Origin: Vibrionales bacterium SWAT-3
GTDB taxonomy: Bacteria > Pseudomonadota > Gammaproteobacteria > Enterobacterales > Vibrionaceae
Reading direction: 5' to 3'
Assembly (NCBI GenBank): GCA_000169995.1
Contig: AAZW01000039.1
Span: 1 to 44,945 of the forward strand
Length of the DNA stretch: 44,945 nucleotides
Made by a program: the position numbers and the translations under genes. The notes under the pieces were generated by a model. That model did not search any database. It saw nothing but the letters and a program-made list of their open reading frames with translations, and had not been told where the DNA came from. The stretch's first letter is position 1. Each line of letters opens with the position of its first letter. Of the stretch, positions 23,986 through 32,309 are shown piece by piece.

Positions 23986-26268
23986 ATGAACCAACAACTT
24001 ACTGTTACTAAGCGTAACGGGCGCAAAGAAACTATCGATTTAGAAAAAATCCATCGCGTGATTACATGGGCAGCGGAAGGCTTGCACAATGTTTCCGTAT
24101 CACAAGTAGAATTGAAAGCTCACATTCAGTTTTACGATGGCATTACCACTACTGATATCCATGAGACAATCATCAAGTCAGCAGCGGATCTAATCTCTGA
24201 AGAGACTCCAGATTACCAATATCTTGCAGCACGTCTGTCAGTATTCCACCTACGTAAGAAAGCGTACGGCGAATACGAGCCACCTGCACTTTATGACCAC
24301 GTTGCAAAACTGGTTGATATGGGTAAATACGATAGCCACCTAATGGAAGACTACACGAAGGCTGAGTTCGACGAACTTGACTCGTACATCGACCATAAGC
24401 GTGACTTAGATTTTTCTTACGCAGCGGTTAAACAGCTTGAAGGTAAATACTTCGTACAAAACCGTGTAACGAAAGAAATCTACGAGAGTGCTCAGTTCCT
24501 TTACATTCTAGTTGCTGCATGTCTATTCGCTAAATACCCGAAATCGACTCGTCTTGACTACATCAAACGTTTCTACGACGCATCGTCTACGTTTAAGATT
24601 TCTCTACCTACACCAATCATGTCTGGTGTACGTACTCCTACTCGTCAATTCAGTTCTTGTGTACTGATCGAGTGTGGTGACAGCCTTGATTCTATCAACG
24701 CAACAGCAAGCTCAATTGTTCGTTACGTATCTCAACGTGCTGGTATTGGTATCAACGCAGGTCGTATCCGTGCGCTTGGTTCTGAAATCCGTAATGGTGA
24801 AGCGTTCCACACTGGCTGTATCCCTTTCTACAAATACTTCCAAACAGCAGTAAAATGTTGTTCTCAAGGTGGTGTTCGTGGTGGTGCGGCAACGGTATTC
24901 TACCCACTATGGCACGGTGAAGTTCAGTCTCTACTAGTACTGAAGAACAACCGTGGTGTTGAAGAGAACCGTGTTCGTCACATGGATTACGGCGTACAGC
25001 TGAACAAGCTTATGTACTCTCGCCTAGTTCAAGGTGGCAACATCAGCCTGTTCTCACCATCTGACGTACCTGGCCTATACGACGCGTTCTTCGAAAACCA
25101 AGAACGCTTTGAAGAACTTTACGTTAAGTACGAAAACGATCCGTCAATCAAGCGTGAAACAGTAAAAGCAGTAGAGCTATTCTCTCTATTAATGCAAGAG
25201 CGTGCTTCTACTGGTCGTATCTACATTCAGAACGTTGACCACTGTAATACACACAGCCCGTTTGACTCTGAAGTTGCACCTGTTCGTCAATCGAACCTAT
25301 GTCTAGAAATCGCGCTGCCAACTAAGCCGCTTTCTAACGTAGAAGATGACGAAGGTGAAATTGCACTATGTACGCTTTCAGCATTTAACCTTGGCGCAAT
25401 CAACGAACTGGATGACCTAGCAGAGCTTTCTGAACTGGTTGTTCGTGCTCTAGACGCACTTCTTGATTACCAAGACTACCCGCTTCCAGCAGCATACAAG
25501 TCGACAATGAACCGTCGTACTCTAGGTGTAGGTGTTATCAACTACGCATACTACCTAGCGAAGAATGGTGTGAAGTACTCTGACGGCAGCGCAAATGGCC
25601 TGACTCACCGTACTTTTGAAGCGATTCAATACCACCTACTAAAAGCGTCTGTTGAACTAGCGAAAGAGCAAGGTCGTTGCCCATCTTTCCACGAGACTAA
25701 CTACGCGAAAGGCCTACTGCCAATCGATACTTACAAGAAAGATATCGACTTAGTATGTGATGAGCCTCTGCACTACGATTGGGATGCACTACGTGAAGAG
25801 ATCATGGAGCATGGTCTGCGTAACTCTACGCTAACTGCGCTTATGCCTTCTGAGACTTCGTCTCAAATCTCGAACGCGACTAACGGTATCGAGCCACCAC
25901 GTGGTTACGTATCAGTGAAAGCATCGAAAGACGGTATCCTGAAGCAAGTGGTTCCAGATTTCCTAAATCTTAAAGAGAACTACGAGCTACTTTGGAACAT
26001 TGGTTCTAACGACGGTTACCTACACCTAGTGGGTATCATGCAAAAATTCGTTGACCAAGCTATCTCTGCAAACACTAACTATGATCCAAGTGTTTACGAC
26101 AGCGGTAAAGTACCAATGAAGAAGCTGCTTCAAGACCTACTAACTGCATACAAGTTTGGTGTTAAGACGCTTTACTACCATAACACTCGTGATGGTGCTA
26201 AAGACGACCAAGGCGACGCAGTAACAGTGCCGGAAGAAGATTGTGAAGGCGGCGGTTGTAAGATCTAA
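23986..26268 (+). CDS. nrdA: Ribonucleotide reductase class Ia, alpha subunit
   Basis: NrdA reduces ribonucleoside diphosphates to deoxyribonucleotides using the radical from NrdB. It has 760 residues from ATG 23986 (MNQQLTVTKRNGRKE), matching E. coli NrdA (761). The N-terminal ATP cone is intact (DLEKIHRVITWAAEGLHN). Active-site elements are all present: QFSSCVLIECGDS, the NxCxE motif QSNLCLEIALP, the radical-relay tyrosines in VKTLYYHNTRDG, and the C-terminal redox pair CEGGGC. It has codon use typical of high expression. An inverted repeat lies between it and nrdB. Probable DnaA and NrdR control. Confidence 0.98.
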   Translation: MNQQLTVTKRNGRKETIDLEKIHRVITWAAEGLHNVSVSQVELKAHIQFYDGITTTDIHETIIKSAADLISEETPDYQYLAARLSVFHLRKKAYGEYEPPALYDHVAKLVDMGKYDSHLMEDYTKAEFDELDSYIDHKRDLDFSYAAVKQLEGKYFVQNRVTKEIYESAQFLYILVAACLFAKYPKSTRLDYIKRFYDASSTFKISLPTPIMSGVRTPTRQFSSCVLIECGDSLDSINATASSIVRYVSQRAGIGINAGRIRALGSEIRNGEAFHTGCIPFYKYFQTAVKCCSQGGVRGGAATVFYPLWHGEVQSLLVLKNNRGVEENRVRHMDYGVQLNKLMYSRLVQGGNISLFSPSDVPGLYDAFFENQERFEELYVKYENDPSIKRETVKAVELFSLLMQERASTGRIYIQNVDHCNTHSPFDSEVAPVRQSNLCLEIALPTKPLSNVEDDEGEIALCTLSAFNLGAINELDDLAELSELVVRALDALLDYQDYPLPAAYKSTMNRRTLGVGVINYAYYLAKNGVKYSDGSANGLTHRTFEAIQYHLLKASVELAKEQGRCPSFHETNYAKGLLPIDTYKKDIDLVCDEPLHYDWDALREEIMEHGLRNSTLTALMPSETSSQISNATNGIEPPRGYVSVKASKDGILKQVVPDFLNLKENYELLWNIGSNDGYLHLVGIMQKFVDQAISANTNYDPSVYDSGKVPMKKLLQDLLTAYKFGVKTLYYHNTRDGAKDDQGDAVTVPEEDCEGGGCKI

Positions 26269-26288
26269 ACCGCAGTAAAACATTAAGA

Positions 26289-26313
26289 CCCCAGAGAAGT
26301 TATCTTCTCTGGG
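26289..26313. repeat. Hairpin between nrdA and nrdB
   Basis: CCCAGAGAAG (26290-26299) pairs with CTTCTCTGGG (26304-26313), a perfect 10-bp stem with loop TTAT. Only three T residues follow, so it is more likely a processing or stability element within the nrdAB message than a full terminator. Confidence 0.7.
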
Positions 26314-26370
26314 TTTAAAGCATTAACAGGGTTCGTTTTATAACGAGTCTTTAAAGGATTTGAGGCATTT

Positions 26371-27504
26371 ATGGCTTACAGTACTTTTTCTCAGAAAAAA
26401 AATGACCAGCTAAAAGAACCAATGTTCCTAGGTCAGTCGGTTAACGTTGCACGTTACGACCAACAAAAATTCGAAATCTTCGAAAAGCTTATCGAGAAGC
26501 AACTTTCTTTCTTCTGGCGCCCAGAAGAAGTAGACGTGTCTAGCGACCGTATCGACTACAACAAGCTTCCTGAGCATGAAAAGCACATCTTCATCTCTAA
26601 CCTGAAGTACCAAACACTGCTGGATTCTATCCAAGGCCGTAGCCCGAACGTTGCCCTACTTCCGCTAGTATCACTACCAGAAGTTGAAACTTGGATTGAG
26701 ACTTGGTCTTTCTCTGAAACGATTCACTCTCGTTCTTACACGCACATCATTCGTAACATCGTGAACGATCCAGGTCTAGTATTTGATGACATCGTTGAAA
26801 ACGAAGAGATCCTAAAGCGTGCTAAAGACATCGCTTTCTACTACGACGACCTAATCAAGCTAACCGCTGACTACCATCGTTACGGCGAAGGCAACCACAA
26901 CATCAACGGCGAAGACGTTAAGATTTCTCTTCACGACCTGAAGAAGAAACTTTACCTATGTCTAATGTCGGTAAACGCACTAGAAGCAATCCGTTTCTAC
27001 GTGAGTTTCGCATGTTCATTTGCATTCGCTGAGCGTGAGCTAATGGAAGGTAACGCAAAAATCATCAAGCTAATCGCTCGTGATGAAGCGCTTCACCTGA
27101 CGGGTACTCAGCACATGATCAACTTGCTACGTAACGGTCAAGATGACTTCGCATTCATGCAAATCGCTGAAGAGTGCAAGCAAGAGTGTTTCGACCTATT
27201 TAAAGAAGCTGCAGAGCAAGAGAAAGAGTGGGCAGAATACCTATTCAAAGACGGCTCTATGATTGGCCTGAACAAAGACATCCTTTGCCAATACGTTGAG
27301 TACATCACCAACATCCGTATGCAGGCCGTAGGTCTAGGTACAGCTTACCCAGAAGCAACATCGAACCCAATTCCATGGATCAACGCTTGGTTGTCTTCTG
27401 ATAACGTACAAGTTGCTCCACAAGAAGCTGAAATCAGTTCTTACCTAGTTGGTCAGATCGACAACGAAGTGAAAGCTGACGACTTTGAAGGATTTGAGCT
27501 GTAA
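26371..27504 (+). CDS. nrdB: Ribonucleotide reductase class Ia, beta subunit
   Basis: NrdB houses the di-iron centre and stable tyrosyl radical for NrdA. It has 377 residues (E. coli 376). The radical tyrosine lies in SETIHSRSYTHIIRN, and iron ligands lie in this helix and in ARDEALHLTGTQHM. The C-terminal tail (DNEVKADDFEGFEL) is the peptide that docks into NrdA. GAGG lies before ATG 26371. The stop overlaps the yfaE start as TAATG. Confidence 0.98.
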   Translation: MAYSTFSQKKNDQLKEPMFLGQSVNVARYDQQKFEIFEKLIEKQLSFFWRPEEVDVSSDRIDYNKLPEHEKHIFISNLKYQTLLDSIQGRSPNVALLPLVSLPEVETWIETWSFSETIHSRSYTHIIRNIVNDPGLVFDDIVENEEILKRAKDIAFYYDDLIKLTADYHRYGEGNHNINGEDVKISLHDLKKKLYLCLMSVNALEAIRFYVSFACSFAFAERELMEGNAKIIKLIARDEALHLTGTQHMINLLRNGQDDFAFMQIAEECKQECFDLFKEAAEQEKEWAEYLFKDGSMIGLNKDILCQYVEYITNIRMQAVGLGTAYPEATSNPIPWINAWLSSDNVQVAPQEAEISSYLVGQIDNEVKADDFEGFEL

Positions 27505-27782
27505 TGCCAACAATCAAAATCAACAAGCTAACTTCAATTGAATCTAACCCTTCTAATACGCTATTGGAAACAATGGAACAAGCTGGGTTAGAACCAGAAT
27601 ACAACTGCCGAGACGGTCACTGTGGCGCATGCCGCTGTACGTTGGATTCTGGTGAGGTTGAGTACGTTGGTTTTGCTATGGCTTACACGCAAGGCAACGA
27701 GATTTTGCCTTGTATCTGCAAAGCGAAATCCGATCTATCGCTGAGTAACGTGATTCATCGAAACAAGCAAAAGCGCGCTTAA
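27504..27782 (+). CDS. yfaE: YfaE-type [2Fe-2S] ferredoxin for NrdB
   Basis: This 92-residue plant-type ferredoxin supplies electrons to maintain or restore the NrdB diferric-tyrosyl cofactor. The cluster motif is YNCRDGHCGACRCTL with the fourth ligand in ILPCICKAKSDL. It overlaps the nrdB stop by one base (TAATG), so the three genes form one operon, as in E. coli. Confidence 0.95.
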   Translation: MPTIKINKLTSIESNPSNTLLETMEQAGLEPEYNCRDGHCGACRCTLDSGEVEYVGFAMAYTQGNEILPCICKAKSDLSLSNVIHRNKQKRA

Positions 27783-27860
27783 TCCAATCGGCTTAAGTAC
27801 GTTATGTTCCGAAGAGAGTGAGTTAAGCGAAGATTAGAGACTTCAAAGCAATACAGACTA

Positions 27861-27898
27861 AAAAGGGTCCGCCTCCTCTTGGAATGCGGACCCTTTTT
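27861..27898. terminator. Bidirectional terminator between yfaE and napF
   Basis: AAAAGGGTCCGC (27861-27872) pairs with GCGGACCCTTTT (27886-27897) around a 13-nt loop. A-run and T-run on the two sides allow it to stop both the nrd operon and the convergent dmsD-napF transcript. Confidence 0.85.
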
Positions 27899-27937
27899 CT
27901 ATTCGTGTCTTTAGTTCTCAACCACCAACCCAGATGT

Positions 27938-28453
27938 TTACTGTTGAGTCAGGTTCAATGTCACCGAACCGATGTAACAAGCGCTTCGACACTCTCCACA
28001 GCCATTGCACTTATCTTGAGCAACCGTAGGTAACTCCCCGGCTTCAATCTGTATTGCGCCCACTGAACACGCAGATTGGCAGGCATGACAATCCATTTGC
28101 ATATAGTTATTGCAGCTATCAGCAAAGTTAGGTTTTAAATCAATGTAAGGCGTGACCGTTGGGTGAAGCGCACCAGTCGGACACACTTCACTGCACTTGT
28201 TGCACATAGAGCAGCTGTTGTAATCCAAATTGAGCAGCGCATTGCCCTCTTGTATCTCAATGACACTATTTGGGCATGCTTGCTCACACAAGCCACAACC
28301 GTCGCAGAGGCGCTCAAACAGCACCTCATCGACAGCTCGTGGTGGCCTAGCGTGCAGGCGCTGTGATTTCTCTTCATAACTGGTTGCGGCTTTAACAGGT
28401 TTAGACAACCGAGTTAAAAAACCACGCCTATTTGAATTTATTTGCTCAGACAT
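27938..28453 (-). CDS. napF: NapF-like ferredoxin
   Basis: This 171-residue cytoplasmic iron-sulfur protein resembles NapF, which helps in maturation of or electron transfer to molybdoenzymes. Cysteine groups: CDGCGLCEQACPNS, CSMCNKCSEVCPTG, CHACQSACSVG and CNGCGECRSACYIG, enough for up to four clusters. The N-terminus has NRRGFLTRLSKP without a real hydrophobic core, as in NapF, so it is not expected to be exported. It overlaps the dmsD stop as TAATG. It lies with the DMSO reductase genes rather than with nap genes, so its partner here is probably DmsA. Confidence 0.85.
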   Translation of the reverse strand: MSEQINSNRRGFLTRLSKPVKAATSYEEKSQRLHARPPRAVDEVLFERLCDGCGLCEQACPNSVIEIQEGNALLNLDYNSCSMCNKCSEVCPTGALHPTVTPYIDLKPNFADSCNNYMQMDCHACQSACSVGAIQIEAGELPTVAQDKCNGCGECRSACYIGSVTLNLTQQ

Positions 28454-29019
28454 TAATCAATATATAACTTTTTAGTAGCAACGCTTAATTTATATTCAGA
28501 TGTTAGGTAATTAAGCCAATCAATTACATTGATTGATAGCTCTTTATAAAAGGATAACTCTGAGCTTTTATTTAGCATATCTAAATAAGAAGAAGACCAT
28601 GTTAATAAGTGGCGCTCTAATAATTCACGAGCTGAATTTATATTATTATTTTCTAACAAATAAGCGTGAGCGAATAACATTAAACCAAACTGATCTTCGG
28701 GCTCTCTTAAACCGGTATCTAATTCAATTTTGTTTAATTCTAAAAACTGTCGATACGCGACCGTTGACTCGCCAAACACAACGCGGTCTTTATCAAGATA
28801 AACCGAGCCCCAAGGTGGCGCTGGCATCTCTCCAACCCCTTCAAACAGGCGGCTGAACTCAGCCGAGAGTGCATCTTCGTCTTCACATCTCAATGCCTGC
28901 AAGCATTCTTCAGAGAGTACTTCGCTCTCAACCAAAGCTTCGACAATGGTGATTAACTGTTCTTTACTTGTCGCTTGATAAAATAGCGAACCCAATAATT
29001 TATGCGTATCGATAATCAT
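28453..29019 (-). CDS. dmsD: DmsD/TorD-family redox-enzyme maturation chaperone
   Basis: This 188-residue, all-helical cytoplasmic chaperone binds the Tat signal of a molybdoenzyme and guards it until the cofactor is inserted. Family landmarks are APPWGSVYLDKDRVVFG near residues 66-82 and EPEDQFGLMLFAHAYLLE near 106-123. It is read divergently from dmsA and upstream of napF, so DmsA is the likely client. A perfect FNR site lies about 108 bp upstream. Two Leu-rich C-terminal helices are less conserved. Confidence 0.88.
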   Translation of the reverse strand: MIIDTHKLLGSLFYQATSKEQLITIVEALVESEVLSEECLQALRCEDEDALSAEFSRLFEGVGEMPAPPWGSVYLDKDRVVFGESTVAYRQFLELNKIELDTGLREPEDQFGLMLFAHAYLLENNNINSARELLERHLLTWSSSYLDMLNKSSELSFYKELSINVIDWLNYLTSEYKLSVATKKLYID

Positions 29020-29126
29020 TATTATTTATACCGTTATAGGTTTAAAGATAATTATATTAATTAACTCATTTCATTCTTTGATCTATTTTATACATTCGAT
29101 TCATAACATTTAAATTTCGCACTTAT

Positions 29127-29140
29127 TTGATGCCAATCAA
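29127..29140. promoter_or_regulatory. Perfect FNR site, dmsD-dmsA intergenic region
   Basis: TTGATGCCAATCAA is an exact match to the FNR consensus TTGATnnnnATCAA. It lies 78 bp before the dmsA start and 108 bp before dmsD, so it can activate both divergent units when oxygen is absent. Confidence 0.8.
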
Positions 29141-29217
29141 TCAACAACTGGAAATAAAACAATAGAAGCAAAACTACCTATAAAGTGCTACCCATCAATA
29201 ACAATAGGCATCTTAGA

Positions 29218-31656
29218 ATGACGAATAAGAAAGAATCTGGGGTAATGAATCTTACTCGAAGAGGCTTCATGAAAGCTTCTTCTGCGGTAGGTAGTGCAGC
29301 CGCGCTTGCGGGCGGTATCGCTTTACCTTTCAAATCCAAACCAGTAGCGGCTGCCGTTGCTGAGAATGTGGATGAGAAAATCGTATGGAGTGCATGTACA
29401 GTAAACTGTGGCTCTCGCTGCCCGTTACGTATGCATGTACAAAACGGTGAAATCAAATACGTAGAAACAGACAACACAGGTACTGACGAATACGGTCATC
29501 ACCAAGTGCGTGCATGCCTGCGTGGTCGCTCTATGCGCCGCCGTGTTTACAACCCAGATCGCCTGAAATACCCAATGAAACGTGTGGGTAAACGTGGTGA
29601 AGGTAAGTTTAAGCGTATCAGTTGGGAAGAAGCTTATGATGAAGTCGCTGGCACCATGCAGCGCCTTATCAAAGACTACGGTAACGACACTATCTACCTA
29701 AACTACGGCACAGGTACGCTTGGTGGTACGGTAACTAAGTCTTGGCCACCAGCACAAACGCTGATTGCGCGTCTAATGAACCTAAGTGGTGGTTACCTAA
29801 ACCATTACGGCGACTACTCAACAGCGCAAATCGCAAAAGGCTTGAGTTACACCTACGGTGGTTGGGCAAACAACAACTCTTTCTCTGATTTAGAGAACAC
29901 TAAGCTTAACATCCAATTTGGTAACAACCCTGCTGAGACTCGTATGTCTGGCGGCGGTCTGATCCACCACTACGTAGAAAGCAAAAACAAATCAAACGCA
30001 AGAACGATCATCATCGATCCACGCTACACCGATACTGCCGGTGGTCGTGAAGATCAATGGATCCCAATTCGTCCTTCTACCGACGCTGCATTGGTAGCCG
30101 GTCTTGCGCACGTGATGATCACTGAAGACCTAGTCGACCAACCGTTCCTAGACAAATACTGTGTCGGTTACGATGAGAAGACTCTTCCTGCATCAGCGCC
30201 TAAAAACAGTGACTACAAATCTTACATCCTAGGTTTAGGTGAAGATGGCGTAGAGAAGACACCTGAGTGGGCTTCTAAGATCACAGGCATTCCGGTTGAT
30301 ACTATCGTTAAGCTTGGCCGTGAGATGGGCACAGCGAAACCGTGTGCTATCCACCAAGGTTGGGGCCTACAACGTACTGCGAACGGTGAACTAGCTAGTC
30401 GTGCAATCGCAATGCTGTCGCTACTCACTGGTTCTGTCGGTGTATCTGGCGGTTCAACAGGCGCTCGTGAAAGTGACATCAACATTCCGTTTGTTCGCTT
30501 CCCGACTGTGCCAAACCCTGTTGAAACATCAATTTCAATGTTCATGTGGACAGACGCGATTCACCGTCACCACGAGATGACAGACATCACTGATGGTGTT
30601 CGCGGTGCTGAGCGCCTTAAGAACCCAATCAAGATGATCTGGAACTACGCAGGTAACTGCATCATCAACCAACACTCAGACATCAACAAGACGCACGCGA
30701 TTCTTCAAGATGAGAGTGCGTGTGAAATGATTGTTGTAGTTGATAACCATATGACCTCTTCAGCGAAATACGCCGACATCATCCTGCCTGACTTAACCAC
30801 ATCAGAGCAAGACGACTGGTGTATGGATGGTAAAGCATCGAACATGCCTTACTTCATCTACGCACAAAAAGCGATTGAACCTCAGTTTGAAGCGAAATCT
30901 ATCTACGAGATGTGTACTCAGCTTGCTAAGCGCATGGGCGTAGAAAAAGAGTTCACAGAAGGTCGTACTCAAGAGCAATGGATTGAGCATCTTTACGCGG
31001 AAACTCGTAAGAACGATCCAACACTACCAACCTTCGAAGAGATGAAAGAACTGGGTATCTACAAGCGTAGCTACGACCACCACTACATCGCTTACGAAGA
31101 TTTCCGTAAAGACCCTGAAGCGAATCCACTGACCACACCAAGTGGCAAGATCGAGATCTACTCTGAGCAACTGGCTGAGATTGCGAAGACTTGGAAGCTA
31201 AAAGAAGACGAAGTGATTCACCCACTTCCAATTTACGCGGACTCTTTCGAAGGACATAACGATCCATTAGTAGAGAAGTACCCACTGCAACTAACAGGCT
31301 TCCACTACAAAGCTCGTACCCACTCCACTTACGGTAACGTTGCAGAGATCAAAGCTGCTGCACCACAAGAGTTGTGGATCAACCCAATCGATGCAAAAGA
31401 GCGTGGTATTGAAAGCGGCGACATGGTCAGCATTTTTAACGACCGTGGTGAAGTTCATATTCCAGCGAAAGTGACACCAAGGATTCTTCCTCGAGTTGTC
31501 GCGCTAGGTGAAGGTGCATGGTACGCACCCGATGGTCAGAAGATCGACCATGCAGGCTCTATCAACGTGCTGACTACTCAGCGCCCGAGCCCACTTGCTA
31601 AGGGTAACCCTCAGCACACAAACCTAGTTCAAATCAAAGCGCTTAAGAAAGCATAA
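29218..31656 (+). CDS. dmsA: DMSO reductase catalytic subunit DmsA
   Basis: DmsA is the molybdopterin-guanine-dinucleotide subunit of anaerobic DMSO reductase, exported by Tat and facing the periplasm. It has 812 residues from ATG 29218; alternative starts are GTG 29185 and ATG 29245. The Tat motif is NLTRRGFMKASSA. The FS0 cluster region is SACTVNCGSRCPLRMHV with ACLRGRSMRRR, and the molybdenum serine lies in NHYGDYSTAQI. Long stretches are near identical to E. coli DmsA, for example FHYKARTHSTYGNV and TTQRPSPLAKGNP, so the DmsA call is strong. dmsB follows after 11 bp. Confidence 0.97.
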   Translation: MTNKKESGVMNLTRRGFMKASSAVGSAAALAGGIALPFKSKPVAAAVAENVDEKIVWSACTVNCGSRCPLRMHVQNGEIKYVETDNTGTDEYGHHQVRACLRGRSMRRRVYNPDRLKYPMKRVGKRGEGKFKRISWEEAYDEVAGTMQRLIKDYGNDTIYLNYGTGTLGGTVTKSWPPAQTLIARLMNLSGGYLNHYGDYSTAQIAKGLSYTYGGWANNNSFSDLENTKLNIQFGNNPAETRMSGGGLIHHYVESKNKSNARTIIIDPRYTDTAGGREDQWIPIRPSTDAALVAGLAHVMITEDLVDQPFLDKYCVGYDEKTLPASAPKNSDYKSYILGLGEDGVEKTPEWASKITGIPVDTIVKLGREMGTAKPCAIHQGWGLQRTANGELASRAIAMLSLLTGSVGVSGGSTGARESDINIPFVRFPTVPNPVETSISMFMWTDAIHRHHEMTDITDGVRGAERLKNPIKMIWNYAGNCIINQHSDINKTHAILQDESACEMIVVVDNHMTSSAKYADIILPDLTTSEQDDWCMDGKASNMPYFIYAQKAIEPQFEAKSIYEMCTQLAKRMGVEKEFTEGRTQEQWIEHLYAETRKNDPTLPTFEEMKELGIYKRSYDHHYIAYEDFRKDPEANPLTTPSGKIEIYSEQLAEIAKTWKLKEDEVIHPLPIYADSFEGHNDPLVEKYPLQLTGFHYKARTHSTYGNVAEIKAAAPQELWINPIDAKERGIESGDMVSIFNDRGEVHIPAKVTPRILPRVVALGEGAWYAPDGQKIDHAGSINVLTTQRPSPLAKGNPQHTNLVQIKALKKA

Positions 31657-31667
31657 GGTAGGTTGGA

Positions 31668-32309
31668 ATGAAACAATACGGCTTTTACATTGATTCAAGT
31701 AAATGCACGGGTTGTAAAACCTGTCAGCTTGCTTGTAAAGATTATAACGATCTCGACATCAAAACGAACTACCGTCGCGTCTATGAGTACGCGGGCGGTG
31801 GCTTCACTCAAGATGGCGATACCTGGGTTCAGAAAGATGTCTTTTCTTACTACCTGTCTATCGCTTGTAACCACTGTACTAACCCTGCGTGTGTGAAAGT
31901 GTGCCCTTCAGGCGCAATGCGTAAACGCGATGAAGACGGTTTGGTTGTGGTTGATGAAAGTGTGTGTATCGGCTGTCAGCACTGTAGCAATGCGTGCCCT
32001 TACGGCGTACCACAATACAATGCTAAGAAAGGTCACATGACCAAATGCGATGGCTGCTACCAACGTGTTTCTGAAGGCAAACAACCTATCTGTGTTGAGT
32101 CTTGCCCACTTCGTGCATTGGAGTTTGGCGAAATCAATACGCTTCGCGAGAAGTACGGTTCTGGTGCTGATGTTGCGCCGCTTCCATCTTCTACCGAAAC
32201 CTTACCAAACATCGTGATTAAGCTGAACAAAAACGCGAAGCCGACTGGCGATACCAGTGGTCACCTAGCAAACCCGGCTCTTCTCCGCTTAGATGAGTCT
32301 ATAAACTAA
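31668..32309 (+). CDS. dmsB: DmsB electron-transfer subunit with IS-altered C-terminus
   Basis: DmsB carries four [4Fe-4S] clusters from DmsC to DmsA. All four cysteine groups are intact: CTGCKTCQLACKDYN, CNHCTNPACVKVCPSG, CIGCQHCSNACPYG and CDGCY...CVESCPL. The ISL3 element enters at codon 203: the protein now ends LANPALLRLDESIN, whereas removing the IS gives LANPKEV and a stop after 206 residues, the same ending as E. coli DmsB. Three native residues are replaced by ten from the inverted repeat. All clusters remain, so the subunit may still work; the tail is surface-exposed in relatives as far as I know. dmsC is now separated from it by 1.3 kb. Confidence 0.94.
   Translation: MKQYGFYIDSSKCTGCKTCQLACKDYNDLDIKTNYRRVYEYAGGGFTQDGDTWVQKDVFSYYLSIACNHCTNPACVKVCPSGAMRKRDEDGLVVVDESVCIGCQHCSNACPYGVPQYNAKKGHMTKCDGCYQRVSEGKQPICVESCPLRALEFGEINTLREKYGSGADVAPLPSSTETLPNIVIKLNKNAKPTGDTSGHLANPALLRLDESIN

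Noticed and set aside
29005..29030. Fur-like GATAATCATTATT over the dmsD start codon
   Set aside because: Only the right half matches well and the bases encode the dmsD N-terminus (MIIDT) in an AT-rich context; treated as chance.
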